Of a stretch of DNA of 64,000 bases, positions 30,109 to 39,101 are shown in pieces. Source of the stretch: Arthrobacter sp. AQ5-06 (GTDB taxonomy: Bacteria > Actinomycetota > Actinomycetes > Actinomycetales > Micrococcaceae); the NCBI RefSeq assembly GCF_003287955.1, contig NZ_QMKP01000012.1, positions 1 through 64,000 on the forward strand, written 5' to 3'. The notes below the pieces were generated by a model that ran no database searches, was not told the DNA's origin, and saw only the letters and a program-made list of their open reading frames with translations. How positions within the stretch are numbered: position 1 is the first letter of the stretch; the number at the start of each line of letters is the position of its first letter. Made by a program: the position numbers and the translations under genes.

Positions 30109-30861
30109 ATGACTACACGTGCAACTGTTGCACGGCACCGCGCCGAGGTCGCCAAGACCAACTCGCTGGCTGTCATTGCCAAGGCTGTCGGCGACAACGC
30201 CGGCGGCATGGGCCGTCAGGCTGCGGTTATCGCTGCTGCTTCCGGCCTTGTCCTGACCAGTGGTCTCGCTGCGAACGCGGCAGACACCGGAGTCCAGCGT
30301 GAAGCTGCTTCCGCTTCGAACCTTGAGGTTGGGGTTTCCGCCCCGGCCATCATTTCGGCTGCTTCCACCATTGCAATCTCCTACGAGAAGCCTGCCGTGA
30401 CCACCACACCGGCTCCGGTTGAGGCTCCCGCGCCCGTTGTTGAGGCTCCGGCCGCCCCGGCAGCCGAGCCCGTGGCCACCGTCAAGGTAGCGTCAGCAAC
30501 TCCGGCTGCTCCTTCGGCTCCGGTCGCTGCCAGCGGCAAGGGTGCTGCCATCCTCTCCGCTGCGTACGCCCAGCTGGGCGTCAACCAGGACTGCACCATG
30601 CTGGTGACCAACGCCCTGGCCGCTGTGGGCATCAACTTCCACGACTGGCCCGCAGGCTACCTCTCCCTGGGCCGCACTGTGAGTGCTGCCGAGGCCCAGC
30701 CCGGCGACCTGCTCTACTACGCCGACGGCGGCGCAGGCGTTGCCCACATTGCCGTCTACGCCGGCAACGGCCAGGCAGTGCACGGCGGCTACAACGGCAA
30801 CCAGACCGTTGTGTTCAGCGCCAACGTTGGTTCAGGACCGGTCTACATCCGCGTGTCCTAG
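30109..30861 (+). CDS. Secreted NlpC/P60-like hydrolase without riboswitch
   Basis: This protein of 250 residues is a paralogue of the preceding gene. It has the same exporter segment (GRQAAVIAAASGL, ending ANAAD), then a Pro/Ala/Val-rich linker and a C-terminal NlpC/P60-like domain. The probable catalytic Cys is in NQDCTMLVTNAL and the His in GVAHIAVYAGNG. The Cys motif is DCTML rather than DCSGF, so this is a divergent branch. GAAAGAGAGAAA lies before the ATG. Its 178-base leader has none of the c-di-AMP aptamer blocks seen before its two neighbours, so control must differ. Confidence 0.83.
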   Translation: MTTRATVARHRAEVAKTNSLAVIAKAVGDNAGGMGRQAAVIAAASGLVLTSGLAANAADTGVQREAASASNLEVGVSAPAIISAASTIAISYEKPAVTTTPAPVEAPAPVVEAPAAPAAEPVATVKVASATPAAPSAPVAASGKGAAILSAAYAQLGVNQDCTMLVTNALAAVGINFHDWPAGYLSLGRTVSAAEAQPGDLLYYADGGAGVAHIAVYAGNGQAVHGGYNGNQTVVFSANVGSGPVYIRVS

Positions 30862-30877
30862 CAGCTGATCCAGTCTT

Positions 30878-30911
30878 CAAAGGACCCCCGCCTCACGGCG
30901 GGGGTCCTTTG
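30878..30911 (+). terminator. Hairpin terminator after the cell-wall hydrolase genes
   Basis: Two perfect 15-base arms (30878-30892 and 30897-30911) flank a TCAC loop, 16 bases after the stop codon. The right arm ends in TTTG, and there is no longer T run. Confidence 0.82.
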
Positions 30912-31097
30912 CGGTCTCCGGGCAAGTGCACTGGTCCGGACGGGTTCCCAGGCCCGACACGTGACTGCGGCCACGGCTGGGATTAGTTGATCCCGGGATT
31001 CTTTGTTTACTCTTGTGGTGTCGATCCATAGCCCGGATATGCCGGGGGCAGCCGGCCCTCGTGCCCCTGACGGGTGCGGCCACGAAGAGGTACGTGC

Positions 31098-31598
31098 ATG
31101 CGCACTCTCGTTCTGAATGCTGGATATGAACCGCTGGCGGTAGTCACCTTCCGCCGGGCGCTGGTGCTTGTGCTCACGGGCAAGGCCAGTGTTATTGCCG
31201 AGGGCGATGACCCGGTGGTGGGACCGCAGGAGATCCTGGGCCGCCCGTCCGTGATTCTCCTGAATCGCTACATCCGCCCCAGATATAACCAGAGCACCGC
31301 AGCCAGCCGCCGCGGAGTCCTGCGGCGGGACGGTCACCGGTGCGCGTATTGCGGCAAAGGTGCCCACACCATCGACCATGTGCAGCCCAAATCACGTGGC
31401 GGCGCCGACTCTTGGGAGAATCTGGTGGCCGCATGCCTCCGCTGCAACAACACCAAGGGCGACCACACCCCCGCTGAAATGGGCTGGAAGCTGAGGTTTG
31501 TTCCGGAACCGCCGCACGGCACTATCTGGCAGATTAGGGAACTTGAGAAGCCCACGCCGGCCTGGGACCCGTTCCTGCTGCCGGAACGGGCCGCCTGA
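31098..31598 (+). CDS. HNH endonuclease family protein
   Basis: This is a 166-residue protein with a zinc-coordinating HNH core: CAYCGKGAHTIDHVQPKSRG and then CLRCNNTKGDHTP. The N-terminal 75 residues (MRTLVLNAGYEPLAVVTFRR) are typical of the short, widely conserved actinobacterial HNH proteins. GAAGAGG lies before the ATG at 31098. The target is unknown. It is not part of a recognisable restriction or mobile unit here. Confidence 0.88.
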   Translation: MRTLVLNAGYEPLAVVTFRRALVLVLTGKASVIAEGDDPVVGPQEILGRPSVILLNRYIRPRYNQSTAASRRGVLRRDGHRCAYCGKGAHTIDHVQPKSRGGADSWENLVAACLRCNNTKGDHTPAEMGWKLRFVPEPPHGTIWQIRELEKPTPAWDPFLLPERAA

Positions 31599-31658
31599 AC
31601 AGGCCATCTGAATTCCAGTCCACACGGTAATTCCAGCCTGCACGGTTAAGCTGGGAGG

Positions 31659-32396
31659 GTGGACGCTGACCCCCTCGACTTCGATGCCGTCATCCTCGCC
31701 GGCGGCCGCTCGTCGCGGCTCGGTGGCGTGCCAAAGCAGAGTCTGACGTACGACGGCGACTCCCTGTTGCGCCGCTCCGCCGCCGCTGCAGGGGGAGCCC
31801 GGGCCGCCGTCGTGGTTGGTCCGGACGCCGGGGATGTCCCGGCCGGGTTACTACGCTGCCGCGAAGAACCGCCGTTTGGCGGTCCCGCGGCCGCTATCGC
31901 AGCCGGGCTCTCAGCCCTGGCCGCTGCGGACAGCAACCGTCCCCGGCTGACACTGGTGCTGGCCTGTGACATGCCCAACGTAGGGCAGGCGGTGGCGGCG
32001 CTGAAGGCTGCGATGGGTTCAGGAGGACCCGCCGCCGCAAGACCTGCCGCCGGAGAACTCGCCGTGGGACACTCCGCGGGACAGCCCGCGGGCTTGGAAT
32101 CGGACGGCATGGTGGCGGTCTCGGAGGATGGCCGCCGCCAGCCTCTGGTCGGTTTTTATAGCACAGCCGCGCTACAACGATCCGTGGCGGAACTGGAAAG
32201 CACAGGACGCCTAATCAACGGTTCGGTGCGTGCACTCCTTGCTAGTCTGGACGTGCAGCTTGTCGCCGTTCCGGCCGGCTCCACGGCCGACGTGGACACC
32301 TGGGACGATGCCGCCGCACTTGGAGTGGACGGCCCGGATCCCCTGAGCGGGCTCCGGGGCAACACCGCCGCAGATGATTTGGGAGGCAGAGCGTGA
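31659..32396 (+). CDS. mobA: MobA-like NTP transferase (molybdenum cofactor guanylyltransferase)
   Basis: This nucleotidyltransferase of 245 residues has the N-terminal signature ILAGGRSSRLGGVPK, EEPPFGGPAAAIAAGL and CDMPN, as in MobA/MocA proteins. It probably attaches GMP (or CMP) to molybdopterin. The GTG start is preceded at close range by GGGAGG. The stop overlaps the next gene start by four bases. The following DUF6457, moeA and fdhD genes make the molybdenum-cofactor role likely. Confidence 0.85.
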   Translation: MDADPLDFDAVILAGGRSSRLGGVPKQSLTYDGDSLLRRSAAAAGGARAAVVVGPDAGDVPAGLLRCREEPPFGGPAAAIAAGLSALAAADSNRPRLTLVLACDMPNVGQAVAALKAAMGSGGPAAARPAAGELAVGHSAGQPAGLESDGMVAVSEDGRRQPLVGFYSTAALQRSVAELESTGRLINGSVRALLASLDVQLVAVPAGSTADVDTWDDAAALGVDGPDPLSGLRGNTAADDLGGRA

Positions 32397-32686
32397 AAAG
32401 CCAGGACGAGACGCTGGAAGAGTGGTGCAGGGCCTTGCTCCAGGCATATGAACTGGATGACGTCCAGATTGACGTCAACACCATCCTGTCGCTGGCCGGC
32501 GTGGCAGCCCACTCTGTGGTCCGCCCGGCCGCCCCGCTCACCACCTTTATTGCCGGTTTCGCCGCCGGCCTGGCTGCGGGATCGGGACAGGCCACGAACG
32601 CCGCCGCCATGACCGCTGCGATGGACCGTGCCCGGACCCTGGCTGCAGACTATGACGCCGAATCCGCCGGGACCCCCGTCGAATGA
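32393..32686 (+). CDS. DUF6457 domain-containing small protein
   Basis: This helical protein of 97 residues (VKSQDETLEEWCRALLQAYE, VNTILSLAGVAAHSVVRPAA) starts at a GTG that overlaps the mobA-like stop. The family is commonly found beside actinobacterial molybdenum-cofactor genes. Its position between mobA and moeA suggests an accessory role in cofactor assembly. No catalytic motif is visible. Confidence 0.78.
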   Translation: MKSQDETLEEWCRALLQAYELDDVQIDVNTILSLAGVAAHSVVRPAAPLTTFIAGFAAGLAAGSGQATNAAAMTAAMDRARTLAADYDAESAGTPVE

Positions 32687-32696
32687 CTCCCGTTCA

Positions 32697-34085
32697 GTGA
32701 CCGCCGCCCCCGGCGACGTATCCGAAAGCCCCGAGCAGCAGACAGCCCCGGCAAAGCACCTTGCCCACACCTGGGACGAGGCGCGCAAAGTCGCCTTTGA
32801 CATCGCAACGCCGATTCCGCCGGGCCGGGTTTCCCTGAGCCAGGCCCTGGGCAGGGTCCTGGCCAGCGACATCACCGCGTTGCACGAGATGCCGCACTAT
32901 GCGTCGTCTGCGATGGACGGCTGGGCCGTCAACGGCAGCGGCCCGTGGATCGTGGCGGAGGCCGGCCATCGGCTGGCACCCCACCAGGCCAGCCCCATTG
33001 TCACGGGCGGACTGATCCCACCTGGCGCCAAAGCGGTCCTGCGCAGCGAAAGTGCCGTGCTTGGAACGGACGACGACGGCCTGCCGCTGCTTATGACCGG
33101 CGGCACCGCCCGTCCCGGCGAGCCCAGGAACGGCCAGCACATCCGGAATGCCGGCGAGGAAGCGGCGGCGGGGGAGGTGCTGGTCAAGGGCGGCGTAACA
33201 CTGAATCCAGCCCATCTGGCGGTCGCGGCCCTTGCAGGGCACGATGACCTGCTGGTCCAGGGCAAGCCCGTCGTCAAACTCCTGCTGACCGGCTCCGAAG
33301 TTGTGGCCCAGGGGCTGCCGGTCCCCGGACAGGTCCGGGACACCTTCGGCCCGCAGCTCGCGGCCGTCGTGGAAATGCTTGGCGCCATCAACGGCGGCCA
33401 GGAACGGATCGGCGACTCCTATGCTGAGTGGCTGGGAGGCCTGGCGGATCTCCCACCCGAAGTGCCGGACCCCTCCGCGTTGCCGGCCGACGTCGTTATC
33501 ACCACCGGCGGCACCGGCCGCTCGGACACCGACCATCTCCGCCGGGCCGTGGCGGAACTGGGCGGACGGCTGGTCATCGACGGCATCGCCATGCGCCCCG
33601 GCCATCCGGCTGTCCTGGCCGAGCTCCCCGACGGGCGCTTTGTCCTGGGGCTCCCTGGAAATCCGCTGGCTGCCATGATGGCACTGTCCACGGTGGGCGA
33701 ACCGCTGCTGGCGGCGCTGGGCCACGGCATCATGCCGCCGGTGCAGGAGGTCCCGTGCGGAACCACCATCGAACCGGAGCCGGGCCGGACCAGGCTGATG
33801 CCCTTCCGCCTGCTGTACGGGATGGCCTCACCGGCCAAGCACACAGGTCCCGGGATGATGCGCGGGCTGGCGTCGGCGCACGGGGTGATGGTTGTTCCGC
33901 CGCATGGCGTGCAGCTGGGCGAACCTGTCCCGGCGTTCGCTTTGCCGTGGGGGCCACCGGTGCCCGCGCCCGAGCAGCAGGGTACCAAGCCCAAGGGCCG
34001 GCCCGCCGCCAAGGCAGCCACCCGGGCGGCAGGCAAGGACGCGAAGCCTGCCGGCCCGGTGGACTGGAGTGCCCTGCTGGGGTAG
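32697..34085 (+). CDS. moeA: Molybdopterin molybdotransferase
   Basis: MoeA inserts molybdate into adenylylated molybdopterin. The protein of about 462 residues has the MoeA core: MPHYASSAMDGWAV, GGLIPPGAKAVLRSE, HIRNAGEEAAAGEVL, LLTGSEVV, TTGGTGRSDTDHL, and GLPGNPLAAMM. An additional Lys/Ala/Pro-rich tail (about 35 residues) precedes the end WSALLG. I chose the GTG at 32697; no convincing ribosome binding site exists, so coupling to the upstream gene is likely and a start within it is possible. Confidence 0.9.
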   Translation: MTAAPGDVSESPEQQTAPAKHLAHTWDEARKVAFDIATPIPPGRVSLSQALGRVLASDITALHEMPHYASSAMDGWAVNGSGPWIVAEAGHRLAPHQASPIVTGGLIPPGAKAVLRSESAVLGTDDDGLPLLMTGGTARPGEPRNGQHIRNAGEEAAAGEVLVKGGVTLNPAHLAVAALAGHDDLLVQGKPVVKLLLTGSEVVAQGLPVPGQVRDTFGPQLAAVVEMLGAINGGQERIGDSYAEWLGGLADLPPEVPDPSALPADVVITTGGTGRSDTDHLRRAVAELGGRLVIDGIAMRPGHPAVLAELPDGRFVLGLPGNPLAAMMALSTVGEPLLAALGHGIMPPVQEVPCGTTIEPEPGRTRLMPFRLLYGMASPAKHTGPGMMRGLASAHGVMVVPPHGVQLGEPVPAFALPWGPPVPAPEQQGTKPKGRPAAKAATRAAGKDAKPAGPVDWSALLG

Positions 34086-34143
34086 GCGCCGTGCTGCGGG
34101 ATCACATACGCCACAGCCCCGCCCGTGGTGCAATGATGGACCT

Positions 34144-34212
34144 ATGAACAGCGCCAGCCGGCAAGTCCGGAACGTCCACGGGGCCCTTCGAGACAGTCTG
34201 GCGGTTCGCTGA
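34144..34212 (+). CDS. Possible short upstream frame coupled to fdhD
   Basis: A 22-codon frame (MNSASRQVRNVHGALRDSLA and onward) ends in TGA whose last A is the first base of the fdhD ATG (TGATG). The one-base overlap would allow translational coupling. No ribosome binding site is clear for either start, and the frame may be fortuitous. Confidence 0.3.
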   Translation: MNSASRQVRNVHGALRDSLAVR

Positions 34213-35135
34213 TGGGGCGCGTGACACAGCGCCGCAAGGTGCACAAGTACGTTTTGGATGGCTCGCCGAAGGCCCTTGAGTTCCCGGTCCGCCACCGGGA
34301 GGACGTCCTCGCCGTCGAAGAGCCGCTGGAAATCCGGATCGGTTCGCTGTCGTTTTCGGTGACCATGCGGACGCCCGGGGACGACTTTGACCTGGTGGCC
34401 GGCTTCCTGGTGTCCGAGGGGATCATCTGGGCTCCCGAGCAGCTGGTGTCGCTGCGGTTCTGCGCCGGCGAAGACGAAAACGGCGTCCAGACCTTCAACG
34501 TGGTGGAAGCCCAGCTGCGGCCGGACGTCGAACTCCCGGCGAAGGGGCGAAACGTCTTCACCTCAAGTTCCTGCGGTATCTGCGGCACGGACTCGATCGA
34601 GGCAGTGCGCAAGTCCTCCCATTTCAGCCCGGCGGCGGATCCTTTGACCGTGCCCGCTGACGTTCTGGCTTCCCTGCCCGGGCGGCTCCGCGAAGCCCAG
34701 GACGTTTTTGACATCACCGGCGGAGTGCACGCCGCGGGCCTCTTCCGCATAACGGACGACGGCGGCGTGCAGCTCTTGTGCCTCCGCGAGGATGTGGGAC
34801 GCCACAACGCCGTGGACAAGGTGGTGGGCTGGGCCCTGCGGGAGCGGTTGCTTCCGCTGACCGGGCTGGTCCTGCAGGTATCGGGCCGCGCGTCGTTTGA
34901 ACTCGTCCAGAAAGCAGCGTTGGCAGGCATACCCGTACTGGCGGCGGTAAGCGCCCCGTCGAGCCTTGCTGTGGAGCTGGCGGAGGCCAGCGGCATGACC
35001 CTGGCAGGATTCAGCAGGGGCACCAGCCTGAATATCTACGCCGGACAGGGCAGGATTACGCTGCCCGCCGCACAGGTTCCCGCGCAGGTTCCCGGGGAGG
35101 ACCCGGCAGGGGTCCGCGCGAACGCGCCCGGATAA
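34212..35135 (+). CDS. fdhD: Formate dehydrogenase accessory sulfurtransferase FdhD
   Basis: FdhD transfers sulfur from IscS to the molybdenum cofactor of formate dehydrogenase. The protein has 307 residues. The active-site loop is SSCGICGTDSIEA, and other family motifs are EEPLEIRI, MRTPGDDFDLVAGFLVSEGI, REDVGRHNAVDKV, and SGRASFELVQKAALAGIP. It closes the molybdenum-cofactor block. No formate dehydrogenase structural gene is in the window. Confidence 0.93.
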   Translation: MGRVTQRRKVHKYVLDGSPKALEFPVRHREDVLAVEEPLEIRIGSLSFSVTMRTPGDDFDLVAGFLVSEGIIWAPEQLVSLRFCAGEDENGVQTFNVVEAQLRPDVELPAKGRNVFTSSSCGICGTDSIEAVRKSSHFSPAADPLTVPADVLASLPGRLREAQDVFDITGGVHAAGLFRITDDGGVQLLCLREDVGRHNAVDKVVGWALRERLLPLTGLVLQVSGRASFELVQKAALAGIPVLAAVSAPSSLAVELAEASGMTLAGFSRGTSLNIYAGQGRITLPAAQVPAQVPGEDPAGVRANAPG

Positions 35136-35274
35136 AAAACAGCGTCAGCGCCTTCGGTGAAGATTTCCGGTGATGCTTGGCTATTGAGCTACCAGCCGGT
35201 AGATTTTATCCATCGATTGGACGCGTTTGGTCCGGATTCGAGTACTCCAGTTCAAGCACCTAAGAGGGTTTACA

Positions 35275-38200
35275 TTGCATGACGACCGCCGGATCACCGA
35301 AGTCCGCCTGGACCGGTTTGTCCGCGAGCGGATCATTCCCGCCGTTTACGCCCGCACCGTTCCGCTGAACCTGAGCAGCTGGGATGCGCCCGGCGAACCG
35401 GTGTCCGTGATGGATGCACTGCGGAATCACTTCGAGCCTCAGGAACACGGTGCTACCTGGGGCAAGCCGTGGGGCACCAAGTGGCTGCGCCTGCAGGGCG
35501 ACGTCCCGGAGGCCTGGGGCACCGGCCCGGACACCGCCGTGGAAATCGTGGTGGACCTTGGCTTCATCCACGAAGCCCCCGGCTTCCAGTGCGAGGGAAT
35601 CGCCTGGCGCCCTGACGGCACCATCATCAAGGCCATTTCGCCCCGGAACCAGTACATTCCCCTGAAGCTGCTGGGCAGCGGCATGTCCGTTGACTTCTAC
35701 GTCGAAGCGGCCGCCAACCCGGACATGGCGCAGGGCTGGACCTTCGCCGCCACACCCTACGGGGATAAGGCAACGGCCGGCACCGCACCGCAATACCGGC
35801 TGGGCAGGATCGCCATCGCCGAACTCAACCAGACGGTCTGGGAACTCCAACAGGACATCTGGACCCTCGCCGGGCTGATGCACGAACTCCCCCCGGAGCA
35901 GCCGCGGCGCCATGAGATCCTGCGTGCGCTGGAGCGCATGATGGACCAGATGGATCCCGACGACGTCCCCGGCACCGCAGCAGCCGGGCGGGCAGCCCTG
36001 GCCGAGGTCCTGTCCAGGCCCGCCTACGCTTCCGCCCATCAGCTGGTGGCTACCGGCCACGCCCACATCGACTCCGCCTGGCTCTGGCCGGTGCGCGAAA
36101 CCATCCGCAAGTGTGCCCGGACGTTCTCCAACGTGGTGGCGCTGATGGATGAGGATCCGGACTTTGTGTTCTCCTGTTCCTCAGCCCAGCAGCTCGCCTG
36201 GATGAAAGAGTTCTACCCCGAACTTTTCGGCCGGATCCGGGAAAAGGTGAAGGCCGGGCAGTTCGTCCCGGTGGGCGGCATGTGGGTCGAGTCGGACACC
36301 AACATGCCCGGCGGCGAGGCCATGGCCCGGCAGTTCATTGAGGGCAAGAACTTCTTCCTTGACGAGTTCGGCGTCGAATGCCGCGAAGCCTGGCTCCCGG
36401 ATTCCTTCGGCTACTCCGCCGCCCTGCCGCAGATCGTCAAGTCGGCCGGCAGCCGCTGGTTCCTCACGCAGAAAATCTCGTGGAACCAGGTCAACCGCAT
36501 GCCGCACCACACCTTCAACTGGGAAGGCATCGACGGCACCCGGCTGTTCACGCACTTCCCGCCCGTTGACACCTACAACGCCGAGCTCAGCGGACGCGAA
36601 CTGGCGCACGCCGAGCGGAACTTCCGAGACCACGGGCGTGGCAACACCTCGCTCGTCCCGTTCGGCTACGGCGACGGCGGCGGCGGGCCGACGCGCGAAA
36701 TGCTGGCTGCCGCCAGCCGCACCGCAGACCTCGAAGGTTCGCCCAAAGTCCGCGTGGGCTCCGCCGCGAGTTTCTTCACCCAGGCGGAGGAAGAGTATTC
36801 ATCCCTGCCCGTCTGGGTGGGGGAGATGTACCTGGAACTCCACCGCGGCACGTACACCAGCCAGGCCCAGACCAAACGCGGCAACCGGCGCAGCGAACAC
36901 CTGCTCCGCGAAGCCGAACTCTGGTGTGCCACCGCTGCCGTCCGCGGCGCCGGAACCTTCGAGTACCCGGCGGCCGAGCTGAAGCGGCTCTGGCGGCTGG
37001 TGCTCCTGCAGCAGTTCCACGACATCCTGCCCGGCAGCTCCATCGCCTGGGTCCACCAGGACGCGGAACGTAACTACGCCGCCATCAGCGCCAGCCTCGA
37101 AACCCTCATTGGGCAGGCGGCGGCTGTGCTCCTCGGCGAGGGGTCACGGACCTTCCTGCTCAACGCCGCACCGCACGCGCGCAACGGCGTTCCGGCCCTG
37201 GCTGCCGCAGAGCTTTCGCTGGCCAGCCAACCGGTTCAGGCAACTGCTGTGGATGGCGGTTATGTGCTGGACAACGGCATCGTCCGGGCCGTCCTGGATG
37301 CCGATGGCCTGCTTGCCTCCCTCACCGACTACGCCACGGGACGGGAAGTTATTGCTCCTGGAGAGCGAGGCAACCTGCTGGAACTGCACCGGGACACGCC
37401 CAACGAGTGGGACGCCTGGGACATCGACGAGTTTTACCGACGCAACGTCACGGCCCTCACTGGGGCGCAGGCCATCCGGCTGGAGCATGCCGGAACCAGT
37501 GCCGTTGTGGTGGTGGACCGGGTTGCCGGCTCGTCACCGCTCGCCCAGCGGATCACGCTGGATGCCGGCAGCGGCTCCCTCACCATCACCACCACCGTTG
37601 AGTGGCAGGAGAGCGAGAAGCTGCTCAAGCTGGGCTTCCCGCTGGATGTCAGGGCGGACCGCTCAGCCTCAGAGACCCAGTTCGGCCATGTCTTCCGTCC
37701 CACCCACGTCAACACGTCGTGGGAGGCTGCCAAGTTCGAGATCTGCGCGCACCGCTGGATCCACGTGGCCGAGCCCGGCTACGGCGTCGCGATTTCCAAT
37801 GCGGCCACCTACGGACACGACGTCACCAGGAGCGTGCGGGATTCCGACGGCGGGACCACCACTTCGGTGCGTCTCTCCCTGTTGCGCGCACCGAAGTTCC
37901 CGGACCCGACGGCGGACCGCGGCCACCAGGAACTGACCGTGACCATCCGTCCCGGCGCCGGAATCGCCGAAGCTGTGGAAGAGGGGTACCGCACCAACCT
38001 TGCACCCCGCCTGGTGAAGGGCGCCCGCGGCGTCGAGCCGTTGTTCTCCGTGGACAACCCTGCCCTCGTCATCGAGGCGGTCAAGCTTGCCGAGGACGGT
38101 TCGGGTGATCTTGTGGTCCGCCTCTACGAGTCCTGGGGGCAACGGTCCGCAGGCGTACTGACGGCCAATTTCCCGGTCAAGGACGTCCAGGCCACCGATC

Positions 38201-38310
38201 TGCTGGAGCGGGCCACCGACGCCCCGGGCGTCAAACCCGCTTCAGCGCACGGATCGGTGGATCTCTCGCTGCGTGCGTTCCAGCTGGTGACCCTGAGGTT
38301 CGCACAGTAA
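35275..38310 (+). CDS. Alpha-mannosidase, glycoside hydrolase family 38
   Basis: This is a large cytoplasmic glycosidase of 1011 residues. The TTG at 35275 gives the usual N-terminus (M)HDDRRITEVRLDRFVRERI, with AGAGGG six bases upstream. The catalytic domain includes TGHAHIDSAWLWPVRET (zinc ligands), GGMWVESDTNMPGGE, and the nucleophile Asp in LPDSFGYSAALPQ. QQFHDILPGSSIAWV provides the distal His-Asp motif. The C-terminal half is beta-rich, as is usual. It probably trims alpha-mannosides taken up from outside. It has no signal peptide. Confidence 0.93.
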   Translation: MHDDRRITEVRLDRFVRERIIPAVYARTVPLNLSSWDAPGEPVSVMDALRNHFEPQEHGATWGKPWGTKWLRLQGDVPEAWGTGPDTAVEIVVDLGFIHEAPGFQCEGIAWRPDGTIIKAISPRNQYIPLKLLGSGMSVDFYVEAAANPDMAQGWTFAATPYGDKATAGTAPQYRLGRIAIAELNQTVWELQQDIWTLAGLMHELPPEQPRRHEILRALERMMDQMDPDDVPGTAAAGRAALAEVLSRPAYASAHQLVATGHAHIDSAWLWPVRETIRKCARTFSNVVALMDEDPDFVFSCSSAQQLAWMKEFYPELFGRIREKVKAGQFVPVGGMWVESDTNMPGGEAMARQFIEGKNFFLDEFGVECREAWLPDSFGYSAALPQIVKSAGSRWFLTQKISWNQVNRMPHHTFNWEGIDGTRLFTHFPPVDTYNAELSGRELAHAERNFRDHGRGNTSLVPFGYGDGGGGPTREMLAAASRTADLEGSPKVRVGSAASFFTQAEEEYSSLPVWVGEMYLELHRGTYTSQAQTKRGNRRSEHLLREAELWCATAAVRGAGTFEYPAAELKRLWRLVLLQQFHDILPGSSIAWVHQDAERNYAAISASLETLIGQAAAVLLGEGSRTFLLNAAPHARNGVPALAAAELSLASQPVQATAVDGGYVLDNGIVRAVLDADGLLASLTDYATGREVIAPGERGNLLELHRDTPNEWDAWDIDEFYRRNVTALTGAQAIRLEHAGTSAVVVVDRVAGSSPLAQRITLDAGSGSLTITTTVEWQESEKLLKLGFPLDVRADRSASETQFGHVFRPTHVNTSWEAAKFEICAHRWIHVAEPGYGVAISNAATYGHDVTRSVRDSDGGTTTSVRLSLLRAPKFPDPTADRGHQELTVTIRPGAGIAEAVEEGYRTNLAPRLVKGARGVEPLFSVDNPALVIEAVKLAEDGSGDLVVRLYESWGQRSAGVLTANFPVKDVQATDLLERATDAPGVKPASAHGSVDLSLRAFQLVTLRFAQ

Positions 38311-38322
38311 GTTCCATAGGAC

Positions 38323-38598
38323 ATGGAACTGGGAATCTTTACCTTCGGCGACATCCGCCGGGATCCGGTCAATGGCACCGTGGTGTCCTCGGAACAGAAC
38401 ATCCAGGACCTCCCGGAGCGGGCCCGACTCGCCGATCAGGTGGGCCTCCACCACGTCGGCGTATGCGAGCACCACCGGGCGGACTATTCGGTGACGTCGC
38501 CGTCCACACTGCTGGCCGCCGTCGCCGCGCAGACCAAACACATCAAGGTGGGCAGTGCTGTCACCGTCCTCAGCACCGAGGAACCGGTGCGCGTCTTC
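38323..38598 (+). pseudogene. Luciferase-like monooxygenase, N-terminal fragment
   Basis: These 92 codons encode the start of an LLM-class flavin-dependent oxidoreductase: MELGIFTFGDIRRDP, RARLADQVGLHHVGVCEHH, and VGSAVTVLSTEEPVRVF. Homology breaks off right after VRVF at about 38598, where unrelated DNA begins. The frame then runs into a nonsense tail. The matching C-terminal end of such an enzyme seems to lie at 40461-40613. The gene is thus destroyed. Confidence 0.8.
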
Positions 38599-38599
38599 C

Positions 38600-38906
38600 A
38601 TGCTGGTGATCCTGGCGGGAATCCTCCCGACAACGGCTGCCTTCACCAACACGGAGATGGCGAGGCAATGGTTTCAGAAGGCAGTTGGCTCGACCATCGC
38701 TTTCATCCTCTATGAGCCGGCGGCCGCCATCGTCTACGCCGTGGCGTTCAAGCTCATGGGATCCATCGGGCGGGCCCGCCTTGGTGGGGTCCATCACGGG
38801 CTTCACCCTGATGATCGTTGCGCTGCTCGCGCTCCAGGCGCTGATGCGGTTCGTCACGAAGCTTGGGTTAACAGGGGAGCGGCCAGCGATTGATCGGGGG
38901 GTTTGA
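38600..38906 (+). pseudogene. Fragment of a TrbL/VirB6-like conjugation membrane protein
   Basis: The piece reads MLVILAGILPTTAAFTNTEM, then FILYEPAAAIVYAVAFKLMG in one frame. It continues as ITGFTLMIVALLALQALMRF in another, so a frameshift lies between about 38755 and 38790. This membrane-segment pattern resembles C-terminal parts of TrbL/VirB6-type proteins of actinobacterial plasmids. Both ends are missing. It starts directly at the break in the monooxygenase gene. Confidence 0.55.
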
Positions 38907-39101
38907 TTCAAGTCATGGCATTTCAGACGAGTCTCGTCGAGCCGTTGTACTGCAGAGGGCGCGGGAGGACAATAGCGGCAGCGGCGGACCCGCCGCCGAC
39001 GATCAACCTCTCAATCGCAGCGTGAATCAGACAACGGCGCGATCCGGAGCGCATACCTCTTCGCTTCGATGAAGTCAGGATCCGCCAGGACGGAGTGGAC
39101 C

